From Zingiber officinale (taxonomy: Eukaryota > Streptophyta > Magnoliopsida > Zingiberales > Zingiberaceae): a DNA stretch of 64,000 bases. Below are positions 11,644 to 22,189 of the stretch, piece by piece. Within the stretch, counting starts at the first letter, position 1. Each line of letters opens with the position of its first letter. Both the position numbers and the translations under genes were made by a program. The DNA is taken from positions 57,240,799 to 57,304,798 of the forward strand of contig NC_055992.1 in NCBI RefSeq assembly GCF_018446385.1. The letters run 5' to 3'. The notes under the pieces are model-generated. The model was given only the letters and a program-made list of their open reading frames with translations, was not told the DNA's origin and did not search any database.

Positions 11644-13060
11644 TAGGGTTTTGCCTCTGTGTATTTAGTATTAGTTTAATTATGCACATGTCATACATAA
11701 TTTAGGTAGGTTAATAGTAGGATGTGCTAACTTTGTGGATGCAGGATCCAACTATTATGGCTTATAGTTATTATGTGTGTGATTGGACCCTTGGACATGT
11801 CAAGGGCATTTTATTGTGTGTGCATAATTGTATTATAAAATACAACAGGAGTTGTATTTAGTTTTATTAGGATTTTATTTTTGATCTAGTTACATGTACA
11901 TTCCTTTTATGGAATATAGGATCGATGGATGTAAATTTTATTTTATGTTCAATCTAGTTTACATGTACATTCCTTCGAGGAATATAGGATCAAAAATGTA
12001 AAATTCTATTTATGTCGCAGATCGAATCTTGCAAGGCGTGGAACCTTTTGAGGATCAGAGGCGCAGCGGAACAAGGAGCAAGATGGATGCGACAACTAGA
12101 CCCGGTGGCAGTGGTCAAAGATGGCAGCAGCTAAGGTTGGCGACACACGGAGGACAACAATAGATAAAAGCCATAATAGTTGAAAATTAGTTTTTCTATT
12201 TATTGCTTTTTATGCTGTGATGTGTGTGCTTGTTAGTATGCATGTTAAGTAGGCTAGCATAGTCAAAATTCCTCACTTTAAATAACTAAGTGGGAGAGGA
12301 ATTTATTTTTAAATAAATTCCACGGTCTCCATTACTGGTTTATAAGTGATGCAACAAGCTTGCGCGTTGGCTCTGAGTGCCTTCCTCCATATCGGATGAG
12401 CTTGTTTGCGGATCACTAGATTAAACTTCCATTTTGGATGACTATAGGAAGTTAATTAAGAGCGTGTGATCTTCCCCATCGGAAGGGGCACAATCTTATT
12501 AATGGACTTAGTGTCAAGTAATGGTATACACTTAGGCACGTTTAATAGTATCCTCCCCATCGGAGTCACTGCTATTATTTGTGTAACCGAAGAAAACCAA
12601 CTATTAATTTGTCAAATAAATAGGTTGACAAGATAATAAAATTAAAAACCCCTCTTACAAATGTTTGATTTTGTATACGTCCACACTATCGTGACATACA
12701 AAATTCACGGTGTTTGAGGTAATTTTATTTGTCATAAAGATTTATTGACAAGATAATTAATGGGTAAAACCCTCCTCTTACAAATGTTTAAATTTTGTAT
12801 ACGTCCACACTATCGTGGCATGCAAAATTCACGGTGTTTGAGGTGTTGGTGAATTTAAATAATATTGTTTGAGGAATCAATGTTATTTTAAATTCAAAAG
12901 TTTTGACCAAATATTTGATCAAAGACAGATCAACTAATAATTTTATTCGTCATAAAGTAAAGTTGATGAGATAATAAAATTAATGGATAAAATCTCCTCT
13001 TTGATTTTGTATACGTCCACACTATCGTGGCATACAAAATTCATGGGAATTTTAAGGAGT
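11644..13060 (+). repeat. Element B structured leader: hairpin ladder and tandem repeats
   Basis: No coding frame is visible where gag should be. Instead there are nested inverted repeats: around 12345-12416 (arms near GCAACAAGCT and AGCTTGTTTGC); 12449-12509 (outer arms AAGTTAATTAAGA and TCTTATTAATGGACTT, inner CTTCC-CCATC-GGAAG); and 12544-12577 (inner CTCC-CCATC-GGAG). Then three copies of a hairpin with arms TTTTGTATACGTCCAC and GTGGCATACAAAA (near 12672, 12794, 13003) sit in a loose tandem array whose flanks also repeat ATAATAAAATTAA and GGTGTTTGAGG. Confidence 0.75.
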
Positions 13061-13249
13061 TGAACTTGACCAAATATTTTTGTGACTCTTAGGATTTAAA
13101 ATGTTTGGCAATCCCCTAGTTGTTATACTATAGAAAAGACTTAGTAGTCCCAATTGTAATGATTGGAAATAGGACTTGGACATTAAGGTAGACTGTCTTC
13201 TTAGAATTAAGAACAAAATAGGTGTATTTTATTCATACATGTTTAGTGG

Positions 13250-16220
13250 TATTATCTACCGGTACCTGGTGTGTAGATACATGAGCCACTGAGCATGTCT
13301 GCAATTCATTGCAGGGGTTCCAGGAAACCCGATAACTATATGAAAGGTAAATCACCGTCTACATAGGCACTACTGCAAAAGGTGGTAGCTATTGCAGTGG
13401 GAGATGCTTATCCTCTGATAGGAATAAAATATGAATTTTAGAAATTGTCTTTACGTACTAAGTTTAGAAAGAACTTATTTTCAGTTTCTAAATTATTAAA
13501 GAATAGATATTGTGTCTATTTTGATAACAAAGTTGTTGTCAAGAAAAATAGGGAAGTTGTCTATTCTGGTACGTTGGTTGGCAATTTATAAATCCAATAA
13601 CTCCCACAATGCAAAAAATGAAAATTAGTAACACATCTTCTAACTATAAGAGAAAGCAACCTTCGAAAATGAACCATTTATATCTTTGGCATCTAAGGCT
13701 AGGTTATATTAACTTGAGTAGGATTCATTAGTAGCTGATGAACTTTTGGGTTCATTAGTAGTGGAAATCTTTCCAACCTGCGAGTCTTACTTGGAAAGAA
13801 AAATAACCAAGAAGCTTTTAAGTCTAAGGGGTATGGAGCCAAAGATATGTTGGAATTGGTTCATTCTGATTTGTGTGATCCTATGACTATCCAGACAAGA
13901 GGTAGTATCGAATATTTTGTCTATTTTATAGATAACTATTCAAGATACAAATACATTTACTTAATGTGCCGCAAGACTAAGTGCTTTGATTAGATCAAAG
14001 AGTATAAGGCTGATGCGGAGAAATGTTAAAGTATCAAGTCACTATGGTAAGATCGTAGTGGCAAGTACCTCTTGGGATAATTTAGGAGTCACTTATCAAA
14101 AGTAGGGATTCAATCCTAACTAACTGCACTTGGTACACCCCAACAGAATGGTGTAGTAGAAAAAGGAAGGTATAGGACTCTTATGGTAATAAGTAGATTG
14201 ATAATGAGTTATTTAGAAAATTACCAAATTCATTTTAAGGATATGCTCTGGAAACGGAAGTTAACATAGTACCTTCCAAAATCAGAACTCTCTACTCATA
14301 TAGAATTGTTGAATAGGCGTAAGCCTATTTTGAAGCATATTCGGATTCAGGTAGTCCAGCACATATGCTAAAGAGAGACAATGATAAGTTGGACGGGAGT
14401 TCACTTGTTTGTGGGTTATCCTAGAGAAATGAAAGTAGGTTTATAGTCTTAAAAATCTGAAGGTTATTGTTAGCATCAATGACCGATTTTTAGAAAAGGA
14501 CTATGTAATAAACCACAAGCCCATAAGTAAACTTGTTCTTAAAGAAAGGACATGTCTAATCTAGTACCAACTATACAAGATGAAATATCACAAGAAACTA
14601 CAACACGTATCATAAATGGTACACAGACAGTGGCTCATCGTAGTGGGAGGGTTGTTAAGCAAACCTAAAAGATTCATGTTTTGGGAGAGTTTTTGGACTT
14701 GATCCCAAATGAACATGAGTCTAATCCCGGACATATGATGAAGCATTCCAAGATAAAGATGCAGTATCTTGGCAAAGAGCAATGAATACAAAATTAGAAT
14801 ATATGTATTCTAATAAAATCTGGAAGCCTATAGAACCACCAGATGGTGTAAAAGCCATTGGGTAAAAATAGGTCTACAAATAGGAAAAGATGGATAACCA
14901 AGAAGGTGGAAGCTTTCAAAGCAAGGCTTGATGAAAAAGGAAATTTTTTCACTGGTAGCCATGCTTAAGTCTATCTGGATTCTTTTATCTATTTGGCAAA
15001 TGGATGTCAAGACAGCATTCCTTAATGGAAGTCTTGAAGAAAGCATCCATATAAAGCAACCAGAAGGGTTCATTGCAAAGGGCAAAGATCATCTTGTGTG
15101 GAAGCTCAATCAGTCTATGGACTGAGGCAAAGCTTCAAGGTCTTGGAACATCCGGTTTATCAAAGTAATCCATACCTATGGATTTATTTAGTAACTGGAT
15201 AAGTCTTGTGTATACAAAAAGTGTGATGAAAACACGTGGTATTTCTTGTACTATACGTAGATAACATTTTTGGTAGTTGGAAACAATATCAAAGTGTTGT
15301 CAGAAGTAAGGGTATGGTTGTTCAAACAATTTGATATGAAGGACTTGGGAGAATGAATATATTCTAGGGATCAAAGTAATAAGGGATCGCAAGAAAAGAA
15401 TATTTTACTTATCCCAAGCTTCATATATCGAAATAATCCTTGCTCGTTTTAAGCATGCAAAACTCCAAGAAAGGTTTCTCACCTTTTAGGCATGGAGTAG
15501 CTTTATCTAAAGAGATGTCTCAGAAGACATCAAAGGAAATAAAGGACATGAAGGCAGTTCTTATGCTTCGGCTGTAGGAAGTCTAATGTATGCAATGCTG
15601 TGTACGAGACTGGATATTTGTTTTGTCGTGGGCATGGTTAGCAGATATCAAAGTAACTCTGGATAAGGACATTTGTCTGCGGTAAAGCATATATTAAAGT
15701 ACCTTAGAGGCACTAGATATGCTAGCTTACAAGGCAGATAATTTAGTCCCTGTGGGTTACATGGATTTTAACATCCAATCAGAAAGGGACAATAGTAAGT
15801 CAACCTCAGGGTTTTGTGTTTACTTTAGGAGGTAAAGTCATAACTATGGAAGAGTGATGAGCATAGGTGCTTTTTCGGACTCCACCAAAGAAACTGAATA
15901 TATGGCAGCCTCTGAGGTAGCCATAAAAGCTGAATGACTCAATAACCTCAAGATAGACTTAGATATGATTTCTGATTTGTCCAAAGATTATTACAATTTA
16001 TTGTAATAATAGTGGTGCAGTAGCAAAATCGAAAAACCATAAGTCTATAAGGCAAGTAAATGCAATAGAGCGCAAGTACCACCCAATACGAGAAATCGTA
16101 TAAACGAGGAGAAGTTGTTGCTGCCTAGATTGCATCAAGTGATAACCTAGAAGATCTTTTCACTAAGGCCCTTAAGGCAAGAACTTTTGATGGGCATGTT
16201 GAAGGGTTGGGATTCAGATG
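13250..16220 (+). pseudogene. Element B degenerate pol
   Basis: Fragments of a copia polyprotein in many frames. A protease-like stretch at about 13265-13350 retains CNSLQGFQE-like residues. A GAG-pre-integrase zinc region (YLWHLRLGYINLSRIH) follows near 13680 and an integrase core (LVHSDLCGPMTIQTRGSIEYF, DNYSRYKYIYLM) near 13855-13970. RT (QMDVKTAFLNGSLEESIHIKQPEGF) starts at 14996, with the active site now reading YVDN near 15249. RNase H (GSLMYAML.TRLDI, DSTKETEYMAASEVA) is at 15570-15925. Numerous stops and indels make it clearly dead and older than E or D. Confidence 0.85.
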
Positions 16221-16256
16221 TATAGCAGCAGATATGGCAGCTTAGTCTTTTAGTAT

Positions 16257-16267
16257 AAGTGGGAGAT
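16257..16267 (+). promoter_or_regulatory. Element B polypurine tract
   Basis: AAGTGGGAGAT directly before the TGTTAGG start of the right LTR, the usual primer for plus-strand DNA. Element E has the near-identical AGTGGGAGAT before its own right LTR. Confidence 0.85.
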
Positions 16268-18675
16268 TGTTAGGATGTATACTAAAAGCCTAGCTTTTGG
16301 TATAAACATTTACCTAGAAATAAGAATGACATTGGTCAAATGTCTACATTTATGATAAATGTAGTTGTTCAATTAATTTATATTGTAGATAACATGGTGT
16401 GTGGTGTCACACACAGAGGATCATATTATCAGTACCTTATAAATTATAAATAGTAGCTCATGACCAAGATGGAAAGGAACAAACCATTGGAAGGTCGCAG
16501 TGTAATTAGGTATTAGTTTATCTTAACTATATAATTACACTAGTACACTTAGAGTGTATTGAGTAGGACCAATAGAGGTCATTTCTTTTATACTGACTTT
16601 ATAAAGGAACAAAGACCTCAGTTATTATGGAAGTGTGTGCTCTTAATCCTAATATAATAACAAGCACATATATTTGATATTTATTTCTTTAATTTATCAA
16701 TGGGTGAGATTTAGTTCGATAAATCAATAAGCCCGATAAGTTGGGAAATGATATCACTTATAGTGTGTGTTGTTGATTATAGAAGGAAACTGTGTCCTAA
16801 TAATCTAGGTTGAGAATGTCCCCAAGAGGAGCTCATAAGGATTGTCATGTTAAAACTTGCAGGTGGACTTAGTCCGACATGACGATAAGGTTGAGTGGTA
16901 CTACTCTTGGACTAAGATATTAATTAAATGAGTTGTCAGTAACTCACTTAATTAGTGGACATTCGACATCTTAAACACAGGAAGACTAACACACTCATAA
17001 TAAGAAGGAGCCCAAAATGTAATTTGGGATTGGTGCGGTAGTTCAATAATAGTTCTCTAGTGGAATAAATTATTATTGATAAAATTAAGTTGTGTGTTCG
17101 GGGCGAACATGGGATGCTTAATTTTATCGGGAGACCAAAACCAATTCCTCCTCTCGGTCCCTATCGTAGCCTCTTATTTATAGAGTACTATACCCACCTA
17201 TACCCACCTTCATACCCATGGTGTAGAGGTCGGCCAAGCTAGCTTGTGGATCAAGCTAGGGCAGGCCAAACCATTGGTTCATGGGTGGTCGGCCCTAGCT
17301 TGAACCCAAGCTTAGGTGGCCGGCCATATTTAATTAAAAAATAATTTTAATTTTAAAATTTTCTTATGTGAAAGATATAATTTATTGGAGAGATTAAAAA
17401 TTAAAATATCTCTTTTATAAGGTTCTACAAAAGATTAAAGAAAGAGATTAAATCTCTTTCCTTATTTGTAGATTGGAAAGATATTTTATTTTTTCTCTCT
17501 GTAAATTATTCACATGTTGAAAATTAAAATTATAGAAATTTCTTTTTATCAACCATGAAGGGATTTTAAAGGGAAATTTTATTTTTTAAAATTTCCGAAG
17601 ATAAATAAGGAATTTTTAATCGTTGATTGAAAATTGCCTTGTTTGCTCTCCATGAGGTGGCCGGCCATGACATGAAGGTTTAGGAAATTTTGTTTAATTT
17701 TTCTTAATTAATTCATGTCAAGGAAAGTTAAGGAAATTTTATTGTAATTAAATTTCCTTATTTGCCGAAGCTAAGGATTATAAAAAGGGGGTTTTGGGAG
17801 CCTTCAAGGTGAACAACCTCTATTATTTTCTCCCTTTTTTCTTCCTTGGTGTGGCTGGCCTCCTTCCTTTCTCTTCTCTCCATCTTGTGGCCGAACCTCT
17901 CTTCCTCCTTGGAGATCAAGTGGTGGCCGGATTTTAGCTTGGAGAAGAAGGAGAGAAAGCTTACATCCCTTGGAGCTTGGTTGGTGGAAAAAGATCTTCA
18001 TCTTTTAGAAGCATAGTGCTTGGCCGAAACTTGAAGAAAGGAGAAGAAGGTGCTTTGGTGGTTTCTCATCTCGGAAGATTGTTGCCCACACAACGTCCGA
18101 GGTTAGAAGAGGAATACGGTAGAAGACCTAGAGGTTTTTGCTTGCAAAAGAAAAGGTATACTAGTATTTAATTTCCGCATCATACTAGTTTTATCTTAAT
18201 GTAAAAATACCAAATACAAGAGGCATGCGATTCTAGTATTTCGAATTTGTTTTCGATGTTGTGTTTTTTTTTTTCTTTCCCTTGTGATTTGATTGTTCTT
18301 TTCGGTTGACCTAAAGTTATTTAAGGAAATTAAATATTAACTTTCCTTAAAAGGCTTTGTCTAGGCAGTGGTGGTTGTTCCCATATCCAAGAAGGCCATG
18401 TGCCTCGCCATACAGTCCTGGAAGCCAATTTTGGAAACTAATATTTAATGAAATTAATAACTTAGGTGATTTGGATCGAACGTGTTAAGTTCCGCAGGAG
18501 ATCCGAGTCTAAACCTAAAAGAACAAATAGATTAAACTTTGGATCAAACGTGTTAAGTTCCGCAAGCGATCCAAGTTTAATTTAAAAGAACACATTGTAG
18601 CTAGGAAAAGGTTCAGACCTTTGTACAAAATTTTTGTACAGTGGAACCATTAGATTTTCCGAGTAGCAACCAACA
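16268..18675 (+). repeat. Element B right LTR
   Basis: 2408 bp, TGTTAGG to CCAACA. TATA box TATAAAAA at 17779-17786. It differs from the left copy at scattered sites and by small indels (for example CTAGCTCTTAATCC at 9598 against CTCTTAATCC here, and an extra TACCCACC unit near 17194), consistent with an old insertion. Confidence 0.92.
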
Positions 18676-19204
18676 GTTATGTGTTCTTTAAATTTTGTAT
18701 TTAAAATATTACCTTTTGAATCCTCATTAGGATTCTCCCCCTTGACCATTGTCGTTTCGGATTCAGGCTCAAGTGTTCGGTCAGACTCGGGTTCAGATCC
18801 ATTAGCCTCCTCCTCAGCCACTAGAGCGATGAAGCTGATTTGGTCTAGATCTTCTAGATCTGGTTCTGAGGATAGCTCTTCAGATTCGGATTCGGACTCA
18901 CTTTCGCCTTGATCTTCTAGCCTCGACGGGGTCTCGTGAAGCTTGATCAATTTGGTCCACATCTCGAATGCATTCTTATAACCTTCTAGTTGACACAAAA
19001 CTTCATTAGGCAAAATATCTATTAACATATTCATTACCTTTTTGTTTGATTCTGAGTTTTGAGAAGGTTGTCTTAGTGCGATCCAGTTGTCAAAATTGTT
19101 ACTTCCAACGAAGCATTCCATCATTTGCCTCCAAGAACTGAAGTATACTTGATCATACGGAGGAGGGTCATAGATACTTCGTCCTTCTTGATATGATATC
19201 GACA
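18676..19204 (-). pseudogene. Element C gag, interrupted by element B
   Basis: Minus-strand frame from an ATG at 19204 (MSISYQEGRSIYDPPPYDQV). It keeps a clean UBN2/DUF4219-type gag pattern: FSSWRQMMECFVGSNNFDNW, then KKVMNMLIDILPNEVLCQLEGYKNAFEMWTKLIKLHE, then an acidic SESESESEELSS stretch and EEEANGSEPESD. The same order (LLVNLLPSTILCKIGEFEDAKELWSKLAKLHEE, then acidic) is in D's gag at 32600-32800. The frame is open until 18676, where element B's LTR begins, so the C-terminus with zinc knuckles is missing here. Gag would build the particle. An upstream in-frame ATG at 19238 is possible, but the 19204 start fits the usual spacing better. Confidence 0.8.
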
Positions 19205-19364
19205 TTCTTGCAAGAAAAGATTTAAAAAATATTTCCAAGACTTTTGTCTTGGGATTAGTAGTGCTTGAAAGATAAATATACGAAGAAAAAAGAATATGCT
19301 AAAAGAAAATAAAAAAAAGTTTTAAAATGCTTTGAAAATCGGTTAAGAAATTTCAGAGCTAACC

Positions 19365-19377
19365 GGCTCTGATACCA
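19365..19377 (-). promoter_or_regulatory. Element C primer-binding site
   Basis: The plus strand reads GGCTCTGATACCA, the 3' end of initiator Met tRNA, two bases from the LTR start TGATAG at 19380. Confidence 0.9.
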
Positions 19378-19379
19378 GT

Positions 19380-21097
19380 TGATAGATCGTTTGAAGCGAT
19401 AGAGGGGGGGTGAATATCGCGCGCTTTAAAACTATTCTTTTCTTTTGAAACCAAAGTCGTGCAGCGGAAAATAAAGAGAGACAAGGTATTTTACTTCGTT
19501 CGGAGCCTAGCTCGACTCCTACTCGAAGGCCCGCAGTCCTTGACCGCACCGATGGGCAAAGCACTAAAACTCTTCTCTCCGAACTCCTCGAAGAGAAGCA
19601 GATCGTACAAGTACAAGAGATATAAGATAGTAACAGCTCTACTATCTTATATAATTTAAGTGCAATAATAATAAATTTACCGACAAATGAATTTGAAAGT
19701 CAAAGCTTGTGGTCGGCACGAATGCAGAGATTGATGGAGACTTGTTGCTTCGAGCATCTTGCAAAACAGCAATTTTTTTATCAGTAAAGTTGTTACTGGC
19801 CTCTGACCTCGAGCCTTAATTTATAGGTGCACTGAGGTTCGGTCGACCGATCCTTCTGTTCGGTCGACCGAACCAGCTCCGATCACCCACAGCTGGAGTC
19901 TGACGCTGGCTCGTAAATTCTGCATTAACTGGCCTTCAATGGTTCGGTCGACCGAACCCTTTTATCGATCGACCGAACAAGCTTTTACCTTGTTCATCGA
20001 AGTCTGCCAGAATCTTGAATTAATGCGTGTTTAATGGTGATTGGATCGGTCGACCGATCCTCTTGTTCGGTCGACCGATCAGCCCTTCTTTCCTTTGCTT
20101 GCTGATCGTGTCTGATGCACTAGCTGTGCTGAGTCACCAAGGTTCGGTCGACCGATCTTATTGTTCGGTCGACCGATCAAGCTTTGACCGGCCTCAGTTT
20201 GTTTTGGTTTGATCTGAAACACTGCTTTGATAACTTCTGTTTCGGTCGACCGATCCTCTGGTTCGGTCGACCAATCAAGCCTGACCTGCAAAACAGTGTT
20301 AGAACAAAAACATCCTGCAACATAAAGGTTAGCACAATAATATTATAATGCATGAGTAATATAAAGACAGTAGGACTATCTTGATCTCAACTTGGAAACC
20401 TTCCCGGTTTCTTCAGTTGGATCAGCGACCTTAGGTTGTTCCCTTTGGGAACCTGACCTCACTGTCGCTCCTCCAGTTGTTTACCTCAACTTACCTGCCA
20501 AACATGCTCCTCCAGACATGTTTGGACTTTTTCCTGCTCAGTGTCTGATCGCCTGACCCACTAAGACTTTTCCTGCAATACTACATTAGCCAACAGCAAT
20601 AATAGTAATATAGAAAGTAATGGTAAACCTAAACCTAGATTTACCGATATCTGCTGGTCCGGTCGACCGCGCGCGGTCGACCGGAAACCATCCGAACAAC
20701 CTTGCTTGGAACTCACTCCTCCAAGACTTCTCGTTACCTAAGGTTACCACCCCCTAGGGTTTTCTCAACCTGACTTCACTCACCAGGACTCAATATTCGG
20801 CTACCCAGGGATCAAGTCCTCCAGACCTATCCACCTGGCTTCCACGACATACCGAGATTTCCCTTACCTAGACTACAACTAAGACTCAGTATTCGGCTAC
20901 CCAGGGATCAAGTCCTCCAGACCTATCAACCTGTCTTCCACGATATACCAAGATTTCCCTCCTTGCCTAGCATCCAACTAGGACTTCCCTTGCCTAACCT
21001 ACAACTAGGACTTCCCTAGATCAAGCTCCATACATACTTAAGCATACTTAAACATATTTGTCTGACATTAAAACCTTAGAGGTCGATTGCACCAACA
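19380..21097 (-). repeat. Element C 5' LTR with periodic palindromes
   Basis: 1718 bp between TGATAG and CACCAACA. In element orientation a TATA box (TATAAAT, plus-strand 19819-19825) lies just downstream of the palindrome array. Five pairs of GGTCGACC-centred palindromes start near 19837, 19943, 20043, 20141 and 20240, a spacing close to 100 bp. A perfect 28-bp palindrome with two GGTCGACC cores is at 20658-20685. A tandem duplication of a CCCAGGGATCAAGTCCTCCAG unit lies near 20800-20925. Confidence 0.88.
19819..19825 (-). promoter_or_regulatory. TATA box of element C LTR
   Basis: Minus strand reads GCACCTATAAATTAAGG. Good TATA match about 15 bases from the nearest GGTCGACC palindrome. Confidence 0.7.
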
Positions 21098-21832
21098 GTT
21101 TCACACTCAGAATTACTGGTAAAAATTTGCACTTCTACAAATCAAGCAAATTTAAATCTTTGAACCTTCTAAGAATTAGGTGTATGCTGCAGTGTTTTGT
21201 TGGGATATCTCATTGGTTCCAGTTCCTCAATATCAATAAAGGTGAGTTTTTTTTTAGCATTTTTTTGTTAGTGATTGATGATGAGCGAGCAAGGTGGATT
21301 TGCTAGGTTGGGTTGATGTGGATTTGAGTCATTTGACAGCCTTTGGCATTTAGTCTTTGTTAGTTAATATTTTTTTTGTTGTATGTATGTATATGTTACG
21401 GACCTGGGGAAAGTGTGCAATATGCTAAGATTGTGTTCTGGTTAATGTTTGATTTGAATTTGATTAATTTTTACGAGTGATGATGGTTTTGTCAATGATT
21501 GATTGCTATAGGCACTTGGTAGAATTTAATCTCACCGAGTTTCACTTTCTATCCTTTTCTTGAAAATATTTACTCTTTCTAATATTCCCATGAGCCTTAA
21601 GTTCCTCTAACCCATTCGCAAAAGAAAAAAAGCCGTTTTAAATGCCAAACAATTCCATCAAGTTTTATGTATCCCATTTGATATCTTCGTATTCGAGAAT
21701 TAACAACTTCCACCTCACATTGTTCACAAAATTTCAAATCTTCCTTTTCATCTCCAATCACTTGATATTATGTATCTCAGATTCCCCAACACTTGTCTCT
21801 ATCCTAATCAGTATGCTCCCCAACCCCGTTTA
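21098..21832. other. Spacer, no gene recognised
   Basis: Flank of element C. An open stretch at 21058-21250 crosses the LTR border and ends at AATAAAGGTGAG, which could be a splice donor, but no family is recognisable. From about 21550 the minus strand carries further decayed sequence that may belong to the MULE remnant next to it. Confidence 0.5.
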
Positions 21833-22110
21833 ACTGCTCATACTATCATTTTGTTCAATGTATATTTTAACCTCATAATTACTTGGAATATAGGGGATAA
21901 TGCCCATAACATCCACGTCATTTTCCAAATATCTTTCATCTTTCAATGTTTCTCTAAATTTCTACCAAAATTTGATAGTCTGCTTGCCTTTACAGCCTAC
22001 ATCCTTCGCATAGGCCCACAATGCACTCATCCCTAAAATATCTCTATCAAAATAATCGAATTATCCACCGATATATTCTTTGTTATGAAGACCAAATTTC
22101 ATCTCCCCAT
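21833..22110 (-). pseudogene. PB1-like domain remnant of a MULE transposase
   Basis: One minus-strand frame, interrupted by two stops, reads KFGLHNKEYIGG, FDYFDRDILGMSALWAYAKD, VGCKGKQTIKFW, KFRETLKDERYLENDVDVMG and IIPYIPSNYEVKIYIEQND. This matches the plan of the PB1-like N-terminal domain carried by many plant Mutator-like transposases: Y-x-GG, then MSxxE-like helix, V-G-x-x-G, a KFW/KYW strand, DxDVxxM and the final YIE strand. No DDE transposase core was found next to it. Identification rests on remembered motif order. It is a fossil and unlikely to be expressed. Confidence 0.6.
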
Positions 22111-22189
22111 TGTACTATAGCCTAATTGTAAGGCAATCTGGTCAACCATGAAGTCCTAGAAAAATATGCACAATTAATAATTAATAACT

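Larger units (their letters stand above)
9538..18675 (+). mobile_element. Element B: decayed Ty1/copia retrotransposon
   Basis: Plus-strand copia element: left LTR remainder 9538-11629, primer-binding site 11631-11643, structured leader, degenerate protease-integrase-RT-RNase H, polypurine tract 16257-16266 and right LTR 16268-18675. The first roughly 310 bases of its left LTR lie beyond element A, left of the window. Integrase before RT identifies copia. No gag could be found. B interrupts the gag of element C at 18675/18676. Confidence 0.9.
18676..21097 (-). mobile_element. Element C: 5' end of a minus-strand copia-type element
   Basis: 5' LTR 19380-21097, primer-binding site 19365-19377 and the N-terminal part of gag, cut at 18676 by element B. 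The rest of C must continue left of the window. The LTR end (plus strand) reads TTGCACCAACA, matching in reverse the TGTTGGTGCAA start of element D's LTR. The gag also resembles D's, so C and D are related families. Confidence 0.87.
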
